Shown here piece after piece: positions 55,273 to 64,000 of a stretch of 64,000 nt of DNA. Where the stretch lies: assembly GCA_026126205.1 (NCBI GenBank), contig JAHCJP010000004.1, forward strand, positions 62,001 to 126,000, given 5' to 3'. Source of the DNA: Maricaulaceae bacterium (GTDB lineage: Bacteria > Pseudomonadota > Alphaproteobacteria > Caulobacterales > Maricaulaceae). Positions within the stretch are counted from its first letter, which is position 1. Every line of letters begins with the position of its first letter. The notes under the pieces are model-generated. The model was not told where the DNA came from and did no database searches. It saw only the letters and a list, made by a program, of their open reading frames with translations. A program made the position numbers and the translations under genes.

Positions 55273-57180
55273 TTGCGTATTACGTGGAGAGATCAGTCTC
55301 AGGAGCAATCCGAGGACGCCGGCATCAAGGAAGCGCGCCTGAAGCTGTTCTTCAGCAATGCGCGTTTCGCGGTGCCTGTGAACATCGTCAACGCCGGCTT
55401 GCTTGGAGCTATCCTGTTTGGTGCCGCCGCTCTGCCGCTGCTTGCGGCATGGGTGGGGGCGGTCAGCCTGGTCGCCGCCGCCCGCTGGCTGATGGCGCGC
55501 CGGTGTGTGCAGCAGGATGCGGCGCCGCCTGACTGGCTGGTCCATGTCTATGTGGCGCTCAGCGCCGTTCTGGGCACGCTGTGGGGCGCCGCGCACTTCC
55601 TTCTGCCCGCTGGCGGATCGGTTACCGGGATAGCGGCGGTTGCGTTCCTGGTCGCGGGTATGTGCGCGGGCAACGCCGTGGCCGGGGCGATGCTGCCGCG
55701 GGCGGTCACCGCCTTCAACCTGCCGGCGCTGGGCCTGGCCGTGATCTATCACGCGCTGCAAGGCGGCACATATGCGGTGGTGATGCCCGTGATCATCGCC
55801 CTGTTTTTCTTCGTGCTCCGGCGGCTTTCCCAGACCTATGGCCGCACGGTGACAGGGGCGCTGGAGGCTAACCGGTCGTTGGAGCAGGCGCGGGTGCGCG
55901 TTGAGACTCAGGCCCGGGCGCTGAAGGAACTGGCCCGCCGCCATGAAGCCGCCGCGCGTCAGGCGCAGGCCGCGACCGACGCCAAATCCTCCTTCCTCGC
56001 CAATATCAGCCACGAGATCCGCAACCCGCTGAACGGCATGCTGGGGTTGGTGCGTTCGATGCTAGACGGCGATCTGGATCCGCAGGTTCGCACCCGGCTG
56101 AACACCGTGCGAGATTCCGGCGCGATGCTGGTGCGGCTTCTGGATGATCTTCTGGATTTCTCACGCATCGAGGCTGGCAAGATGCAGTTGGCGTCATCGC
56201 CCTTCGCGCTGGCCGACTTGACCGAACCCGTGAAGGCGTTGTGGTCGCCGCGCGCCGAGGAAAAGGGCCTGGTGTTCACGGTGGATGTCGCCGGTGATCC
56301 GGAGACACGATTGCGCGGCGACATCACCCGCATCAAGCAGATCCTGTTCAATTTCGTCTCCAACGCCATCAAGTTTACGGCCAAGGGCGAAATTCGGGTC
56401 AGTCTGGCCGTGACCGTTCAGAATGACGGGCAGGCGCAATTGCGCGCAGAGGTGCGTGACACGGGCATCGGCGTTCCCAAGGAAGCCGAGGGCCGCCTGT
56501 TTCAGGATTTCTCCCAGGCCGAGGCGGGCCGGCGGCTGGAGGGGTCCGGTCTCGGGCTGGCCATCTCGCGCCGCGTGGCCGAGCTTATGGGCGGCAAGGT
56601 CGGGTTCGAGCGCCGACCCGGGCGCGGCTCGCTGTTCTGGTTCGAGGCCGATTTGCCGCTGGTTGACGCCGGGCGCGCCGGAAGCGCGTCTGTCGTCGGG
56701 GAAAGCCAGGAGCCAGAGCAACCGGCGCCTGCGGGCGGGGGGGAAGCCGAAACACCGGTGAATCAGCGCCCGCTGCGCGTTCTGGCGGCTGAGGACAATC
56801 CGGTGAACCGCGCGGTTCTGGAAGGTTTCCTGATGTCCTGCGGCTGGCCGGTGGATTTCGTCGAGAACGGCGCCCTGGCCGTGGAGGCGGCCAGCGCCCG
56901 GGCCTACGACATCATCCTTATGGACATGCGCATGCCGGTGATGGACGGCCTCGCCGCCACGCGAGCGATCCGCGAACTGCCGACCACGGCGGCGATGACG
57001 CCGATCGTCGCGCTTACCGCCAACGCCCGCAAGGAGGACGAGGCGCAGTGCCTAGCTGCGGGCATGGACGGCTATGTCTCCAAGCCGATCGATTCAGCCC
57101 GCCTGTTCGCGGCGATTGAGAAGGCGGTGCGAGCCGGGCGGGAATCCGCCATCCGCCCGTCTTCGCGCGGGGCGGCCTGA
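55273..57180 (+). CDS. hybrid sensor histidine kinase
   Basis: A 635-residue hybrid kinase. Five or six membrane helices (about 33-195) and a coiled coil (203-235) precede HisKA with the phospho-acceptor His in [16 protein letters not shown]. HATPase motifs follow: [18 protein letters not shown] and [10 protein letters not shown]. The C-terminal receiver has [15 protein letters not shown], the acceptor Asp in [13 protein letters not shown] and Lys in YVSKPID. The signal is unknown since the membrane domain has no ligand fold I recognise. The start is a TTG at 55273, as no ATG fits. No partner regulator is adjacent. Confidence 0.9.
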   Translation: MRITWRDQSQEQSEDAGIKEARLKLFFSNARFAVPVNIVNAGLLGAILFGAAALPLLAAWVGAVSLVAAARWLMARRCVQQDAAPPDWLVHVYVALSAVLGTLWGAAHFLLPAGGSVTGIAAVAFLVAGMCAGNAVAGAMLPRAVTAFNLPALGLAVIYHALQGGTYAVVMPVIIALFFFVLRRLSQTYGRTVTGALEANRSLEQARVRVETQARALKELARRHEAAARQAQAATDAKSSFLANISHEIRNPLNGMLGLVRSMLDGDLDPQVRTRLNTVRDSGAMLVRLLDDLLDFSRIEAGKMQLASSPFALADLTEPVKALWSPRAEEKGLVFTVDVAGDPETRLRGDITRIKQILFNFVSNAIKFTAKGEIRVSLAVTVQNDGQAQLRAEVRDTGIGVPKEAEGRLFQDFSQAEAGRRLEGSGLGLAISRRVAELMGGKVGFERRPGRGSLFWFEADLPLVDAGRAGSASVVGESQEPEQPAPAGGGEAETPVNQRPLRVLAAEDNPVNRAVLEGFLMSCGWPVDFVENGALAVEAASARAYDIILMDMRMPVMDGLAATRAIRELPTTAAMTPIVALTANARKEDEAQCLAAGMDGYVSKPIDSARLFAAIEKAVRAGRESAIRPSSRGAA

Positions 57181-57501
57181 TCAGGCTTTCGTCTCGGCGG
57201 CGATCCAGTCCAGAAACCCTTGCGCGCTGCCGTCCGCATCGACGGGCAGGGCCAGCACGGCCGGAACGTCGTAGGGATGCAGCGCCAGGATGCGCGCACA
57301 CAGGGCCGCCGCGCTCGCGGTCTTGAAAACCGCCGCCACTTCCTGCGCCGTTTCCACTGTCCCTTCCCACCGATAGACGGATGTGATCACGCCCAGAATG
57401 TTGGCGCAGGCGCACAGGCGTTCGTCCACCAGGATCCGGGCCGCATCCTCTGCGGACTGGCGGTCCGGCCAGGTGGTGTAGATCAGCCGCGTTCCGCTCA
57501 T
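57181..57501 (-). CDS. cutA: divalent-cation tolerance protein CutA
   Basis: A 106-residue CutA protein: [62 protein letters not shown] and FLDWI are the family blocks. CutA1 forms a stable trimer resembling PII proteins and has been linked to copper tolerance and other roles. The stop is adjacent to the convergent kinase stop. The ATG faces queC across 32 bp. Confidence 0.93.
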   Translation of the reverse strand: MSGTRLIYTTWPDRQSAEDAARILVDERLCACANILGVITSVYRWEGTVETAQEVAAVFKTASAAALCARILALHPYDVPAVLALPVDADGSAQGFLDWIAAETKA

Positions 57502-57533
57502 GTCTTGCTCCTGAAATCCTATATAAGTCCCGC

Positions 57534-58274
57534 ATGAAACCCGCGACGAATTCAAGCCCGGACTCTGGCGCGCTCGTCCTGTTCTCCGGCGGACAGGACT
57601 CCGCGACCTGCCTCGCATGGGCGTTGGAGCGCTATGGCCACGTGGAGACTGTCGGCTTCGGCTACGGCCAGCGCCACGCCGTCGAGATGCAGGCGCGGGA
57701 CTCGGTGCGCGCCGCCATCGTCGCGGCGTTCCCGGACTGGGCGGCGAAGCTGGGCGAGGATCATGTCGTGGACCTGTCCGGCTATGGCGCCGTCGCCGAA
57801 AGCGCGCTGACGGCGGAGCGCGCCATCGAATGGACGGCGGACGGTCTGCCCACCACTTTCGTGCCGGGGCGGAATCTGGTCTTCCTCACCGTCGCCGCGG
57901 CGCTGGCGCGGCGGCGTGGCTTGCCGGTCCTGATAGGCGGCATGTGCGAGACCGATTATTCCGGCTATCCGGACTGCCGGCGCGAAACCATCGACGCCAT
58001 GCAGACCGCGCTGTCACTGGGCCTGGGCGCGCCGGTGCGCATCGAGACGCCACTGATGCGGCTGTCGAAGGCGCAGACCTGGGCGCTGGCGCATGATCTG
58101 GGCGGCGGCGCGCTGGTGGAGATCATCCTCGAGAAAACCCACACCTGCTATCGCGGCGAGCGCGAGACGCTTCATGACTGGGGCTATGGCTGCGGCGCTT
58201 GCCCGGCCTGCGAGCTGCGCGCCAGAGGCTTGAGGGAATGGCGCGTGCAGGCCGGCGCGAAGGCGGCGCCATGA
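57534..58274 (+). CDS. queC: 7-cyano-7-deazaguanine synthase QueC
   Basis: A 246-residue enzyme of queuosine synthesis turning carboxy-deazaguanine into preQ0 with ATP and ammonia. The PP-loop is [14 protein letters not shown], followed by [10 protein letters not shown] and [15 protein letters not shown]. Zinc ligands are in KTHTCYRG and [11 protein letters not shown]. Upstream, TATATA at 57520-57525 lies only nine bases before the ATG with no ribosome-binding site, so the mRNA may be leaderless. The stop overlaps the queE start. Confidence 0.94.
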   Translation: MKPATNSSPDSGALVLFSGGQDSATCLAWALERYGHVETVGFGYGQRHAVEMQARDSVRAAIVAAFPDWAAKLGEDHVVDLSGYGAVAESALTAERAIEWTADGLPTTFVPGRNLVFLTVAAALARRRGLPVLIGGMCETDYSGYPDCRRETIDAMQTALSLGLGAPVRIETPLMRLSKAQTWALAHDLGGGALVEIILEKTHTCYRGERETLHDWGYGCGACPACELRARGLREWRVQAGAKAAP

Positions 58275-58900
58275 CCTATTCCGTCAAGGAAATGTTCCTG
58301 ACCGTTCAGGGCGAAGGCGGCCAGGCCGGACGTCCGGCGGTGTTCGTGCGCTTCGCCGGCTGCAATCTATGGAGCGGACGGGAGCAGGACCGGGCGAAAG
58401 CCGTCTGCACCTTCTGCGACACCGACTTCGTCGGGACGGACGGCCCGGGCGGCGGCAAGTTCGTTCAGCCCGGTGACCTTGCGCGGGCGGTGAGAGCGCT
58501 GTGGCCGGGCGGCGGCGCGCCGCTGGTGGTGTGCACGGGTGGCGAGCCGCTGTTGCAGCTCGATGCGTCGCTGATCGCCGCCTTCAAGGCGGCGGGGTTT
58601 GAGATCGCGGTGGAGACCAACGGCACCATCAAGGCGCCGGACGGGATCGACTGGATCACCGTCAGTCCGAAATCGACCGCGCCGCTGGCGCAGGTCACGG
58701 GGCAGGAGCTGAAACTGGTCTACCCGCAGGCTGACTGCCCGCCGGAGGCCTTCGCCCACCTTGCTTTCGAGCGCTTTTCACTGCAGCCGATGGACGGGCC
58801 GCGAATGATGGAGAACGCTCGCGCCGCCTACGCCTACTGTCTGCAACATCCGCAATGGCGGCTCAGCTTGCAGACTCATAAATGGATCGGCGCGCCCTGA
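58271..58900 (+). CDS. queE: 7-carboxy-7-deazaguanine synthase QueE
   Basis: A 209-residue radical-SAM enzyme of the queuosine pathway acting just before Que[20 protein letters not shown] is followed by the cluster motif in the spaced form C-x14-C-x2-C (CNLWSG...VCTFCDTDF), common in alphaproteobacterial Que[12 protein letters not shown] and VETNGTI are further SAM-enzyme motifs. The ATG overlaps the queC stop (ATGA), so the two are translationally coupled. Confidence 0.93.
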   Translation: MTYSVKEMFLTVQGEGGQAGRPAVFVRFAGCNLWSGREQDRAKAVCTFCDTDFVGTDGPGGGKFVQPGDLARAVRALWPGGGAPLVVCTGGEPLLQLDASLIAAFKAAGFEIAVETNGTIKAPDGIDWITVSPKSTAPLAQVTGQELKLVYPQADCPPEAFAHLAFERFSLQPMDGPRMMENARAAYAYCLQHPQWRLSLQTHKWIGAP

Positions 58901-58912
58901 AGCGGGCGCGCC
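58889..58912 (+). terminator. hairpin at the end of queE
   Basis: GGCGCGCC occurs at 58889-58896 and again at 58905-58912. As it is self-complementary, the two copies form an 8-bp stem with an 8-base loop spanning the stop codon. No T run follows, so termination is only probable. Confidence 0.45.
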
Positions 58913-58936
58913 GTCCGCATGCCGTTCAAGGCGTGA

Positions 58937-59491
58937 TCAGAAGCCGCCTTCGCCCTGCTCGGCGATCGCCCGGGCCGTGCGCGCGGCGAAGCGGTCGGAT
59001 GCGCGGCGCGCATCGGTCCAGGTGCCGGACGCTTCGCCTAGATAGATGTCCGGCGTGCGCCAGGAATAGCTGAACCGGGCGATCTCGGCGCCGTCGGCGG
59101 CGACAAGCAGCGCCGACAGGCTGGCGCCGCCTGCGAAGAGGCTGCGCATATCGAGATTGCGGGGCGGCCCCATCATCGCCACGGTCGGGCGGTTGGGCAT
59201 GGCGTCCTCGATTGTGACCACCAGCGTCGCGCCGGCGTCGCCGTCCGCGGCGAGGCGTCCGGCGGCGGACAGTTCGCGCTCCAGATCGGTGCGCACGATG
59301 GCGATCAGGCGATCGAACTCCCTGGCGCCGTATTCATCGGCCTTGCCGGCCAGCGTCTCGCCGATGGCGATCTCGCCCACGGCTATGGCGCGCGGCGGCG
59401 CGGCGTCGAATTCGGCGTTGAAGCTTTGCTGCGCCCAGGCCGGAGCCGCGAGCGCGGCGGCGGCGAGGGCGGCGGCGAACAAGCGCATCAT
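58937..59491 (-). CDS. exported protein of unknown function
   Basis: A 184-residue exported protein with signal peptide (MMRLFAAALAAAALAAPAWA) and a mixed alpha/beta domain, including LVVTIEDAMPNRPTVAMMG and ARFSYSWRTPDIYLGEASGTW. The layout recalls small periplasmic or outer-membrane-facing proteins of the DUF3313/DUF4136 kind, but I cannot assign one. GGAGG lies eight bases before the start (59491 or 59488). A possible promoter CTGACG-N17-TAGAGT precedes it on the minus strand. Confidence 0.7.
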   Translation of the reverse strand: MMRLFAAALAAAALAAPAWAQQSFNAEFDAAPPRAIAVGEIAIGETLAGKADEYGAREFDRLIAIVRTDLERELSAAGRLAADGDAGATLVVTIEDAMPNRPTVAMMGPPRNLDMRSLFAGGASLSALLVAADGAEIARFSYSWRTPDIYLGEASGTWTDARRASDRFAARTARAIAEQGEGGF

Positions 59492-59604
59492 GGCTCAGTC
59501 CTCCAGACTTGATCCGTCCCCCATGTAGGCACTCTAGCAAAGTTCCGCATCTCCGTCAGGGCATGTGGAATAAACTTTGTTCACGTTCCGGAGAGCGCGG
59601 GCGC

Positions 59605-59799
59605 TCAGTCCTCGTCGTCATCGTTATCGCCATCAGGAATGACAGCGTCGATCGCCGCCGCGCCGGCCTTGACCGTCGCGGAGGCGACGCCGACCACCGC
59701 GCCGCCCACGGCTGCGGTCGCGCCCATCACCAGGCAGGCGGACAAGGCGGGCGCCGTGGCGAACACCGCCAGGAAGGCGAAAACGGATTTGACGCGCAT
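59605..59799 (-). CDS. small lipoprotein of unknown function
   Basis: A 64-residue lipoprotein: signal peptide MRVKSVFAFLAVFATAPA, lipobox LSAC (Cys22), a Gly/Ala/Val-rich stretch (GATAAVGGAVVGVASATV) that could lie against a membrane, and an acidic tail (DGDNDDDED). Short Gly-rich lipoproteins like this occur in many alphaproteobacteria without known function. GGGAG precedes the ATG. It stands alone between two larger minus-strand genes. Confidence 0.7.
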   Translation of the reverse strand: MRVKSVFAFLAVFATAPALSACLVMGATAAVGGAVVGVASATVKAGAAAIDAVIPDGDNDDDED

Positions 59800-59875
59800 G
59801 GAAATGGCTCCCGGGAGATAGGCGCCTATCCCGCGCCCGCCCTGCTTTCGAAAGGCTTAAGGCCCGTCTTCCTGA

Positions 59876-61255
59876 TCAGGTCTGCGCGCCCTGCGTGACG
59901 CGCACATCCACCACGCCTTCAGGAATCAGGTGAACATCGCGCTGCGGGAAGGGGAACTGGACCCCGTTCTCCCGGAAGGCGTCCCAGATCGCCATCAGCA
60001 CTTCGCTGGCGACATTATTGACGCCCTGGTCAGGATCGCCGATCCAGAACCGCACCTCCAGATCCACCGAGTTGTCGCCGAAGCCGCGCAGCAGGCATCG
60101 CGTTTCCGGCGTCTTCAGCACGCGGGGCACGGTGTTCGCCGCTTCAACCACCAACTGCTGGGCCAGTTTCACGTCGCTGCCGTAGCTGATGCCGATGGGG
60201 CGCTTTATGCGCACGGCGCGGTCGGAGAACGACCAGTTGATCACCTTGTTGGTGATCAGGTCCTCGTTCGGGATCAGGTGCTCCATCCCGTCGCGGGTGA
60301 CGACCGAGGCGAAGCGCATCCCCAGCGCGTTCACCCGGCCATAGGTGTCGTCGACGGTGATGACATCGCCCGGCTTGATCGACCGGTCGAGCAGCAGAAT
60401 CACCCCGGAAACCAGGTTGGAGAAAATCTTCTGCAGGCCGAAGCCGATGCCGAGGCCGATGGCGCCGCCGAAGATCGCCAGCGCGCCGATATTGACGCCC
60501 AGGCTGGACAGCGCCAGCAGGCCGGCGACGGTGATCAGCGCCACCTGCGCGGTCTTCGCCAGCAGCAGCCGGGCCGATGACGTCAGCGCCGGCAGCCGGT
60601 TGATGCGCGCGTTCAGAAGCGAGGTGAGTTTCGACGCCAGCCAGTACAGGATGATCAGAACGATTACGCCACGGATCACCGACAACGCTGAAATGCGGCC
60701 GCCCGCGAAGGGGAAGCCCAACGCCTCCATGAAATCCATGATCGGGACCAGCCAGCCGAGAATGTTCAGCGCCGCGATGGTCCAGGCCGTGGCCGCCGCC
60801 GCCCGCGCCCAAAACGGTTCGGCGATAAAGGCGCTGAGCAGGCGGATCACCGCCCAGGCGCCGACGAGGTTCGCCGCCAGCCGCGTCCAAAAGGCGTCAA
60901 CGCCGGTCAGCGGCAGCATCGCCAAGGCAATGCTCAGCAGCAGCCAGCTCAGCGCCGGGCCAAGGACCGGCCCGAGAAAATGCACCGCCCCGGCCTGGAA
61001 TCGCCGGATGACCGGAAAGTCGAACGCCTTGCGGATCAGTTCCGTGAACCAGCCGCGCAATGCGAATCCCAACGCCAGCGCGCCGGCGATCACGCCGGCC
61101 TGTATGGCGAAATCCAGCGTCAGCACATGCGCCTGAACCCATTCCGCTGCGGCGCCGAGGCGGCGTTCCCACAGGGACAGGTCGGTCAGGGCCTCTAGGT
61201 CGGGCGGCAGGGCGTCGGGCGCAGGCTGCGCGGGCGGCGTGGATGTCGCGGTCAT
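59876..61255 (-). CDS. mechanosensitive ion channel (MscS family)
   Basis: A 459-residue channel protein with about six N-terminal membrane helices, then the MscS pore helix and beta domain: LAIFGGAIGLGIGFGLQKIFSN, LVSGVILLLDRSIKPGDVI and GRVNALGMRFASVVTRDG, HLIPNEDLITN, then the C-terminal alpha/beta cage. It opens under membrane tension to release solutes during osmotic downshock. It is longer than E. coli MscS (286), belonging to the medium-size group. It is 61 bp from the upstream amidotransferase-like gene. Confidence 0.9.
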   Translation of the reverse strand: MTATSTPPAQPAPDALPPDLEALTDLSLWERRLGAAAEWVQAHVLTLDFAIQAGVIAGALALGFALRGWFTELIRKAFDFPVIRRFQAGAVHFLGPVLGPALSWLLLSIALAMLPLTGVDAFWTRLAANLVGAWAVIRLLSAFIAEPFWARAAAATAWTIAALNILGWLVPIMDFMEALGFPFAGGRISALSVIRGVIVLIILYWLASKLTSLLNARINRLPALTSSARLLLAKTAQVALITVAGLLALSSLGVNIGALAIFGGAIGLGIGFGLQKIFSNLVSGVILLLDRSIKPGDVITVDDTYGRVNALGMRFASVVTRDGMEHLIPNEDLITNKVINWSFSDRAVRIKRPIGISYGSDVKLAQQLVVEAANTVPRVLKTPETRCLLRGFGDNSVDLEVRFWIGDPDQGVNNVASEVLMAIWDAFRENGVQFPFPQRDVHLIPEGVVDVRVTQGAQT

Positions 61256-61316
61256 CGGCGATTCGCTCCCCGCGCAAGCCTAGGGCGTTTGCGCGGCAGG
61301 CGTCGAGAAAGAACGA

Positions 61317-63380
61317 TCAACGCCCCTCGCGGCGCCAGGCGTAGCCCATCAGGCCCAGCGTCAGCAGCAGCACCGCCAGCGCCGGCAGCAGCGGCGCCTG
61401 GCTGGCGGCGCGCACCACATAGCGTTCATTGCGCTGCAGGCCCAGCCAGCCGCGTCCGGCCTGCGAAGCGCCGGGGCGGGTGCGGCGGATGGCGGGGGCG
61501 GCGGCGCTGTCGCCGTCACCCGCCAGGAATACGCCGCCGCCGGTGTGCGCCGCGAACGGGCGCAGCGAATCCGTATCGACCCGCAAATCGGCAAATTCCC
61601 GCGGGTTGAGGGGCCCCAGCGCCGCCACGGTTGTCAGGTCGCCGGAACGCAGCCGCGCAAGGCCGGTTTCGCCATCGCCGTAAGTCGCGGCCGCCGCGAA
61701 GCGTCCCGGCGCGCCGGCAGGGATCATGTCCACGGTCTCGCGGCGGCCCGATGGCCATTCGATCTCCAGCGGCGGCGCGGATTCGGACAGCGTTGTTCTT
61801 TCCGCGCCCAGCCGCCCGTCATGAGCGGTGGCGGTCAGGCGCTCCTCGTCCAGGTCCGGCTCGCCCATCAGCCAGTGCGCCACGCGGCGGAACATCTCGG
61901 CATACGGCCCGCCGCCCTCGAACCCGCGCGCCCACAGCCAGGTCTGGTCGCTCAGCACCATTGCGGCGCGCCCTTCCCCGGAACGGGCGAGCACCAGCAG
62001 CGGGCCGCCGTCCTCGGCCTCCAGCAGCGCCGCGCCGCCGACCGGGGCGGCGTCGATGCGCCGGAACCAGCGGCCCCATTGCGGCTCTCCGCTCTCCGGC
62101 GCGAGGCCGGCGGTGACCGGATGCCGGCGTCCGGCGGCTGTCGGGCGGGGGCGGAAACCTCCCTCGATCACCGCGCCGCTGGGCCGGGCCGGGATCACCG
62201 CCGCCAGCGGCGTGCGGTAGAGGCTGGTCGGTCCGGCGAAGGGCGGGCCGGAGGTGAGCAGCAGCGCGCCCCCATCCTCCACATAACGGGCGATATAGTC
62301 GAAATACAGCATCGGCATGATGCCGCGCCGCCGGTAGCGGTCGAAGATCACAAGGTCGAATTCGTTCAGCCGTTCGGCGAACAGCTCCCGCGTCGGGAAC
62401 GCGATCAGCGCCAGCTCGTCGATCGGGACGCCGTCCTGCTTCTCCGGCGGGCGCAGGATAGTGAAATGCACCAGATCGACCGACGGGTCGGATTTCAACA
62501 GGTCGCGCCACATGCGCGCGCCGTTGTGCGGCTCGCCGGTCACCAGCAGCACGCGCAGCCGGTCGCGCACGCCAGTGACGCTGACCGCGGCGCGGTTATT
62601 GACTAGCGACAGCTCCTCCGGGCCTTCCTCGACCTCGATTTCGATCACATTGGCGCCGCGGCGGTCGATGCGCGCCTCAACCCGCGTGTCCTCGCCGATT
62701 CGCACCCGCGCCGGCTGCGGCGGGCCGCCGTCGACGCGGAAGGTGACCATCGCGGTGCCGGAGACCGCGTCATCCTCCACCCGCACGGTAAAAGCGGCGG
62801 GCTGGCCGACCAGCGCGTAGCGGGCGGCCTCGACGATCACCAGGCGGCGGTCGCGCGCAGCCGGATCGCCAGTGGCGGCGTGGTGTAGCGGCGCAGGCAG
62901 GCGCAGCGCGGCGGGATCCCGGGGCAGGTCGTGGAACTGCCCGTCGCCGGCGACGATCACCCCGGCCAGCCGGTCGCGCGGCACGCCCGACAGGGCGGCG
63001 GTCAGCGCCTCGTACATGCGGGTTCCGTCCGGCGAATCGCCGATCTCGGCCTCCACCAGCTCCAGCAGGGGATCGGCCTCCGCGGCTGCGCGCGCGGCGT
63101 CGCGCACCGCCTCTGCGGCCTGGCGCCGGCCGCCCACGTCCATGCTGGCGCTGGCGTCGGTGACCAGCACCGCGATGTCGGGCAGCGGGTCGCGCTCCTC
63201 GCGCACCAGGGACGGGTTGGCCAGCGCGGCGGCCAGAACCAGCGCCGCGCCCGCGCGCCACGGCCAGCCGTTCAGGCGCATCACGCCGGCCAGCGCCGCG
63301 GCGCCCAGCGCCAGCGCGACAAGGCCGATCAGCCACGGCCACGGGACCAGGGGGGCGAAGTCGATGGCCGCGGCGGTCAT
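61317..63380 (-). CDS. vWA/glutamine-amidotransferase-like membrane protein
   Basis: A 687-residue membrane protein. Two N-terminal helices (about 12-32 and 40-57) precede a vWA-like strand (DIAVLVTDASASM). A large periplasmic region follows with an Ig-like part, a class I amidotransferase-like fold (YVEDGGALLLTSGPP) and a C-terminal helix (APLLPALAVLLLTLGLMGYAW). The catalytic Cys of true amidotransferases is not seen. Such proteins occur in MoxR-DUF58-DUF4159 operons of alphaproteobacteria with unknown roles, perhaps cell envelope. Its ATG overlaps the stop of the DUF4159 gene (ATGA). Confidence 0.75.
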   Translation of the reverse strand: MTAAAIDFAPLVPWPWLIGLVALALGAAALAGVMRLNGWPWRAGAALVLAAALANPSLVREERDPLPDIAVLVTDASASMDVGGRRQAAEAVRDAARAAAEADPLLELVEAEIGDSPDGTRMYEALTAALSGVPRDRLAGVIVAGDGQFHDLPRDPAALRLPAPLHHAATGDPAARDRRLVIVEAARYALVGQPAAFTVRVEDDAVSGTAMVTFRVDGGPPQPARVRIGEDTRVEARIDRRGANVIEIEVEEGPEELSLVNNRAAVSVTGVRDRLRVLLVTGEPHNGARMWRDLLKSDPSVDLVHFTILRPPEKQDGVPIDELALIAFPTRELFAERLNEFDLVIFDRYRRRGIMPMLYFDYIARYVEDGGALLLTSGPPFAGPTSLYRTPLAAVIPARPSGAVIEGGFRPRPTAAGRRHPVTAGLAPESGEPQWGRWFRRIDAAPVGGAALLEAEDGGPLLVLARSGEGRAAMVLSDQTWLWARGFEGGGPYAEMFRRVAHWLMGEPDLDEERLTATAHDGRLGAERTTLSESAPPLEIEWPSGRRETVDMIPAGAPGRFAAAATYGDGETGLARLRSGDLTTVAALGPLNPREFADLRVDTDSLRPFAAHTGGGVFLAGDGDSAAAPAIRRTRPGASQAGRGWLGLQRNERYVVRAASQAPLLPALAVLLLTLGLMGYAWRREGR

Positions 63381-64000
63381 TGGCCCAGCCTTTCCAACAG
63401 CGCCGGCACATGCACCTGGTCTGCCTTGTAGTTGCCGGTCATCGCGTACATGGCCAGATTGACGCCGAAACGCCGGGCCATCTCGCGCTGGCGCTCGCCG
63501 CCCTCAACGGGGCTCAACGGCTGGCCGCGCTCGTCGATCGCCCAGGCCGCCGCCCAGTCGGCGGCGCCGATGACGACGCCGGAGGTTCCGTCGCGAGAGG
63601 CGCCGTCAGGGTCGGCCTCGACCCACACGCGCCCGCCGCTCCAGCGGCCCGGGAAGTCCTGCAGCAGGTAGAAGCTGCGCGTCAGCACGTGATCGGGCGG
63701 AACCAGCGCCAGCGGCGGCACGTCGACCGAATCCAGCAGCCGCGCCAGCCCCGGATGCGCGCCGCCCGCCCGCGCCGCCTCGGCGCCGGCGTCCTGGGTA
63801 TCGAACAGGATCAGTCCGCCGGACTGCAGATAGGCGCTCACCCGCGCCGCGGCGACCGGTGACAGGGCCGGTGCGTCCGGCGTCACTGGCCAGTAGATCA
63901 GCGGGAAGAACAGGATCTCGTCGCGTTCGACATCCACGCCCATCGCTTCTTCGGGCTCGATAGCGCTGCGCCGCGTCACCTCGGCTGAAAGGCCGCGCAG
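63377..64000 (-). CDS. DUF4159 protein, 3' part (runs off the window)
   Basis: The C-terminal 207 residues of a larger protein whose start lies beyond the right edge. The frame stays open to position 64000 (LRGLSAEVTRRSAIEPEEA at the edge). The visible part matches DUF4159: LFFPLIYWPVTPDAPALS, SGGLILFDTQDAG, PDHVLTRSFYLLQDFPGRW and FGVNLAMYAMTGNYKADQVH. Complete members often begin with a BatA-like membrane domain. It is translationally coupled to the downstream gene (ATGA). The upstream partners, likely a MoxR ATPase and a DUF58 protein, would be outside the window. Confidence 0.8.
   Translation of the reverse strand: MRGLSAEVTRRSAIEPEEAMGVDVERDEILFFPLIYWPVTPDAPALSPVAAARVSAYLQSGGLILFDTQDAGAEAARAGGAHPGLARLLDSVDVPPLALVPPDHVLTRSFYLLQDFPGRWSGGRVWVEADPDGASRDGTSGVVIGAADWAAAWAIDERGQPLSPVEGGERQREMARRFGVNLAMYAMTGNYKADQVHVPALLERLGQ

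Noticed and set aside
57502..57533. preQ1 riboswitch upstream of queC
   Set aside because: The gap to cutA is only 32 bp and shows no pseudoknot-forming sequence. The TATATA box already occupies it.

Overview
The window is chromosomal DNA of a high-GC (roughly two-thirds G+C by eye) alphaproteobacterium. The pointers are an aa3-type cytochrome oxidase operon in the alphaproteobacterial order (coxB-coxA-ctaB-coxF-ctaG-coxC-DUF983-SURF1), a PhaR/PhaB pair, a double-length dCTP deaminase, a BamF-type (DUF3035) lipoprotein, an alphaproteobacterial RpoH beside an RluD-type pseudouridine synthase, and frequent GANTC (CcrM) sites in intergenic DNA. Together with the EcfG-like promoters this suggests a Caulobacterales/Maricaulales (Hyphomonadaceae-like) bacterium. 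The genus cannot be fixed from the sequence alone. I see no prophage, insertion sequence, integrase or CRISPR array. The content is mostly core chromosome with several small accessory or uncharacterised genes.

Layout. 0.2-1.9 kb: a glyoxalase-fold (VOC) gene behind an AT-rich palindromic operator, then rlmN. 2.0-3.3 kb: three small exported EF-hand proteins on the minus strand, each with its own promoter and each followed by a hairpin. 3.5-10.6 kb: a DUF3800 protein, a host-attachment-type protein, a creatininase-fold/DUF4287/PhzF operon, an exported trypsin-like protease with three Cys-rich repeats, an esterase and a YhhN-family membrane protein. 10.6-22.2 kb: DUF481 porin-like protein, rpoH, rluD-type synthase, folE, cysS, a 0.9 kb repeat-filled gap, a NifU-N protein, yidD, thrS, an O-antigen-ligase-like protein and a GT2. 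22.2-26.1 kb: HMG-CoA lyase coupled to an ArnT-like transferase, divergent from a DPM1-like GT2. 26.2-30.3 kb: phaR/phaB, a DUF4908-like protein and two TPR paralogues around an intergenic palindromic repeat.

30.5-38.4 kb: the cytochrome oxidase operon, running into a GNAT acetyltransferase and an EAL phosphodiesterase. 38.4-43.6 kb: yqgE, peroxiredoxin-qmcA-nfeD, and the minus-strand ispH-DUF1801-rnhA cluster. 43.6-49.6 kb: argS, bamF, mutL, a BcsA-like GT2 and a small membrane protein. 49.6-53.6 kb: an alpha/beta hydrolase, a frameshifted membrane gene, an S9 peptidase and tRNA-Gly(CCC). 53.6-58.9 kb: dcd, apaG, a hybrid histidine kinase, cutA and the queC-queE preQ0 pair. 58.9-64 kb: two exported small proteins, a mechanosensitive channel and the start-truncated DUF4159/amidotransferase-like operon.

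The most notable observation is the EF-hand array. All three genes carry a GGAAC-N16/17-CGTC element in front, close to the EcfG general-stress promoter (GGAAC-N16/17-CGTT). EF-hand loops fall at identical residue numbers in all three proteins. Terminator, promoter and gene appear to have duplicated together, which suggests a stress-induced set of periplasmic calcium-binding proteins. Other points worth checking are the protease with three identically spaced 28-residue Cys repeats, an orphan intrinsic terminator before cysS, the nested repeats between cysS and the NifU-like gene, the loss of thrB from the ispH-rnhA neighbourhood, and a frameshifted membrane protein near 51.2 kb.
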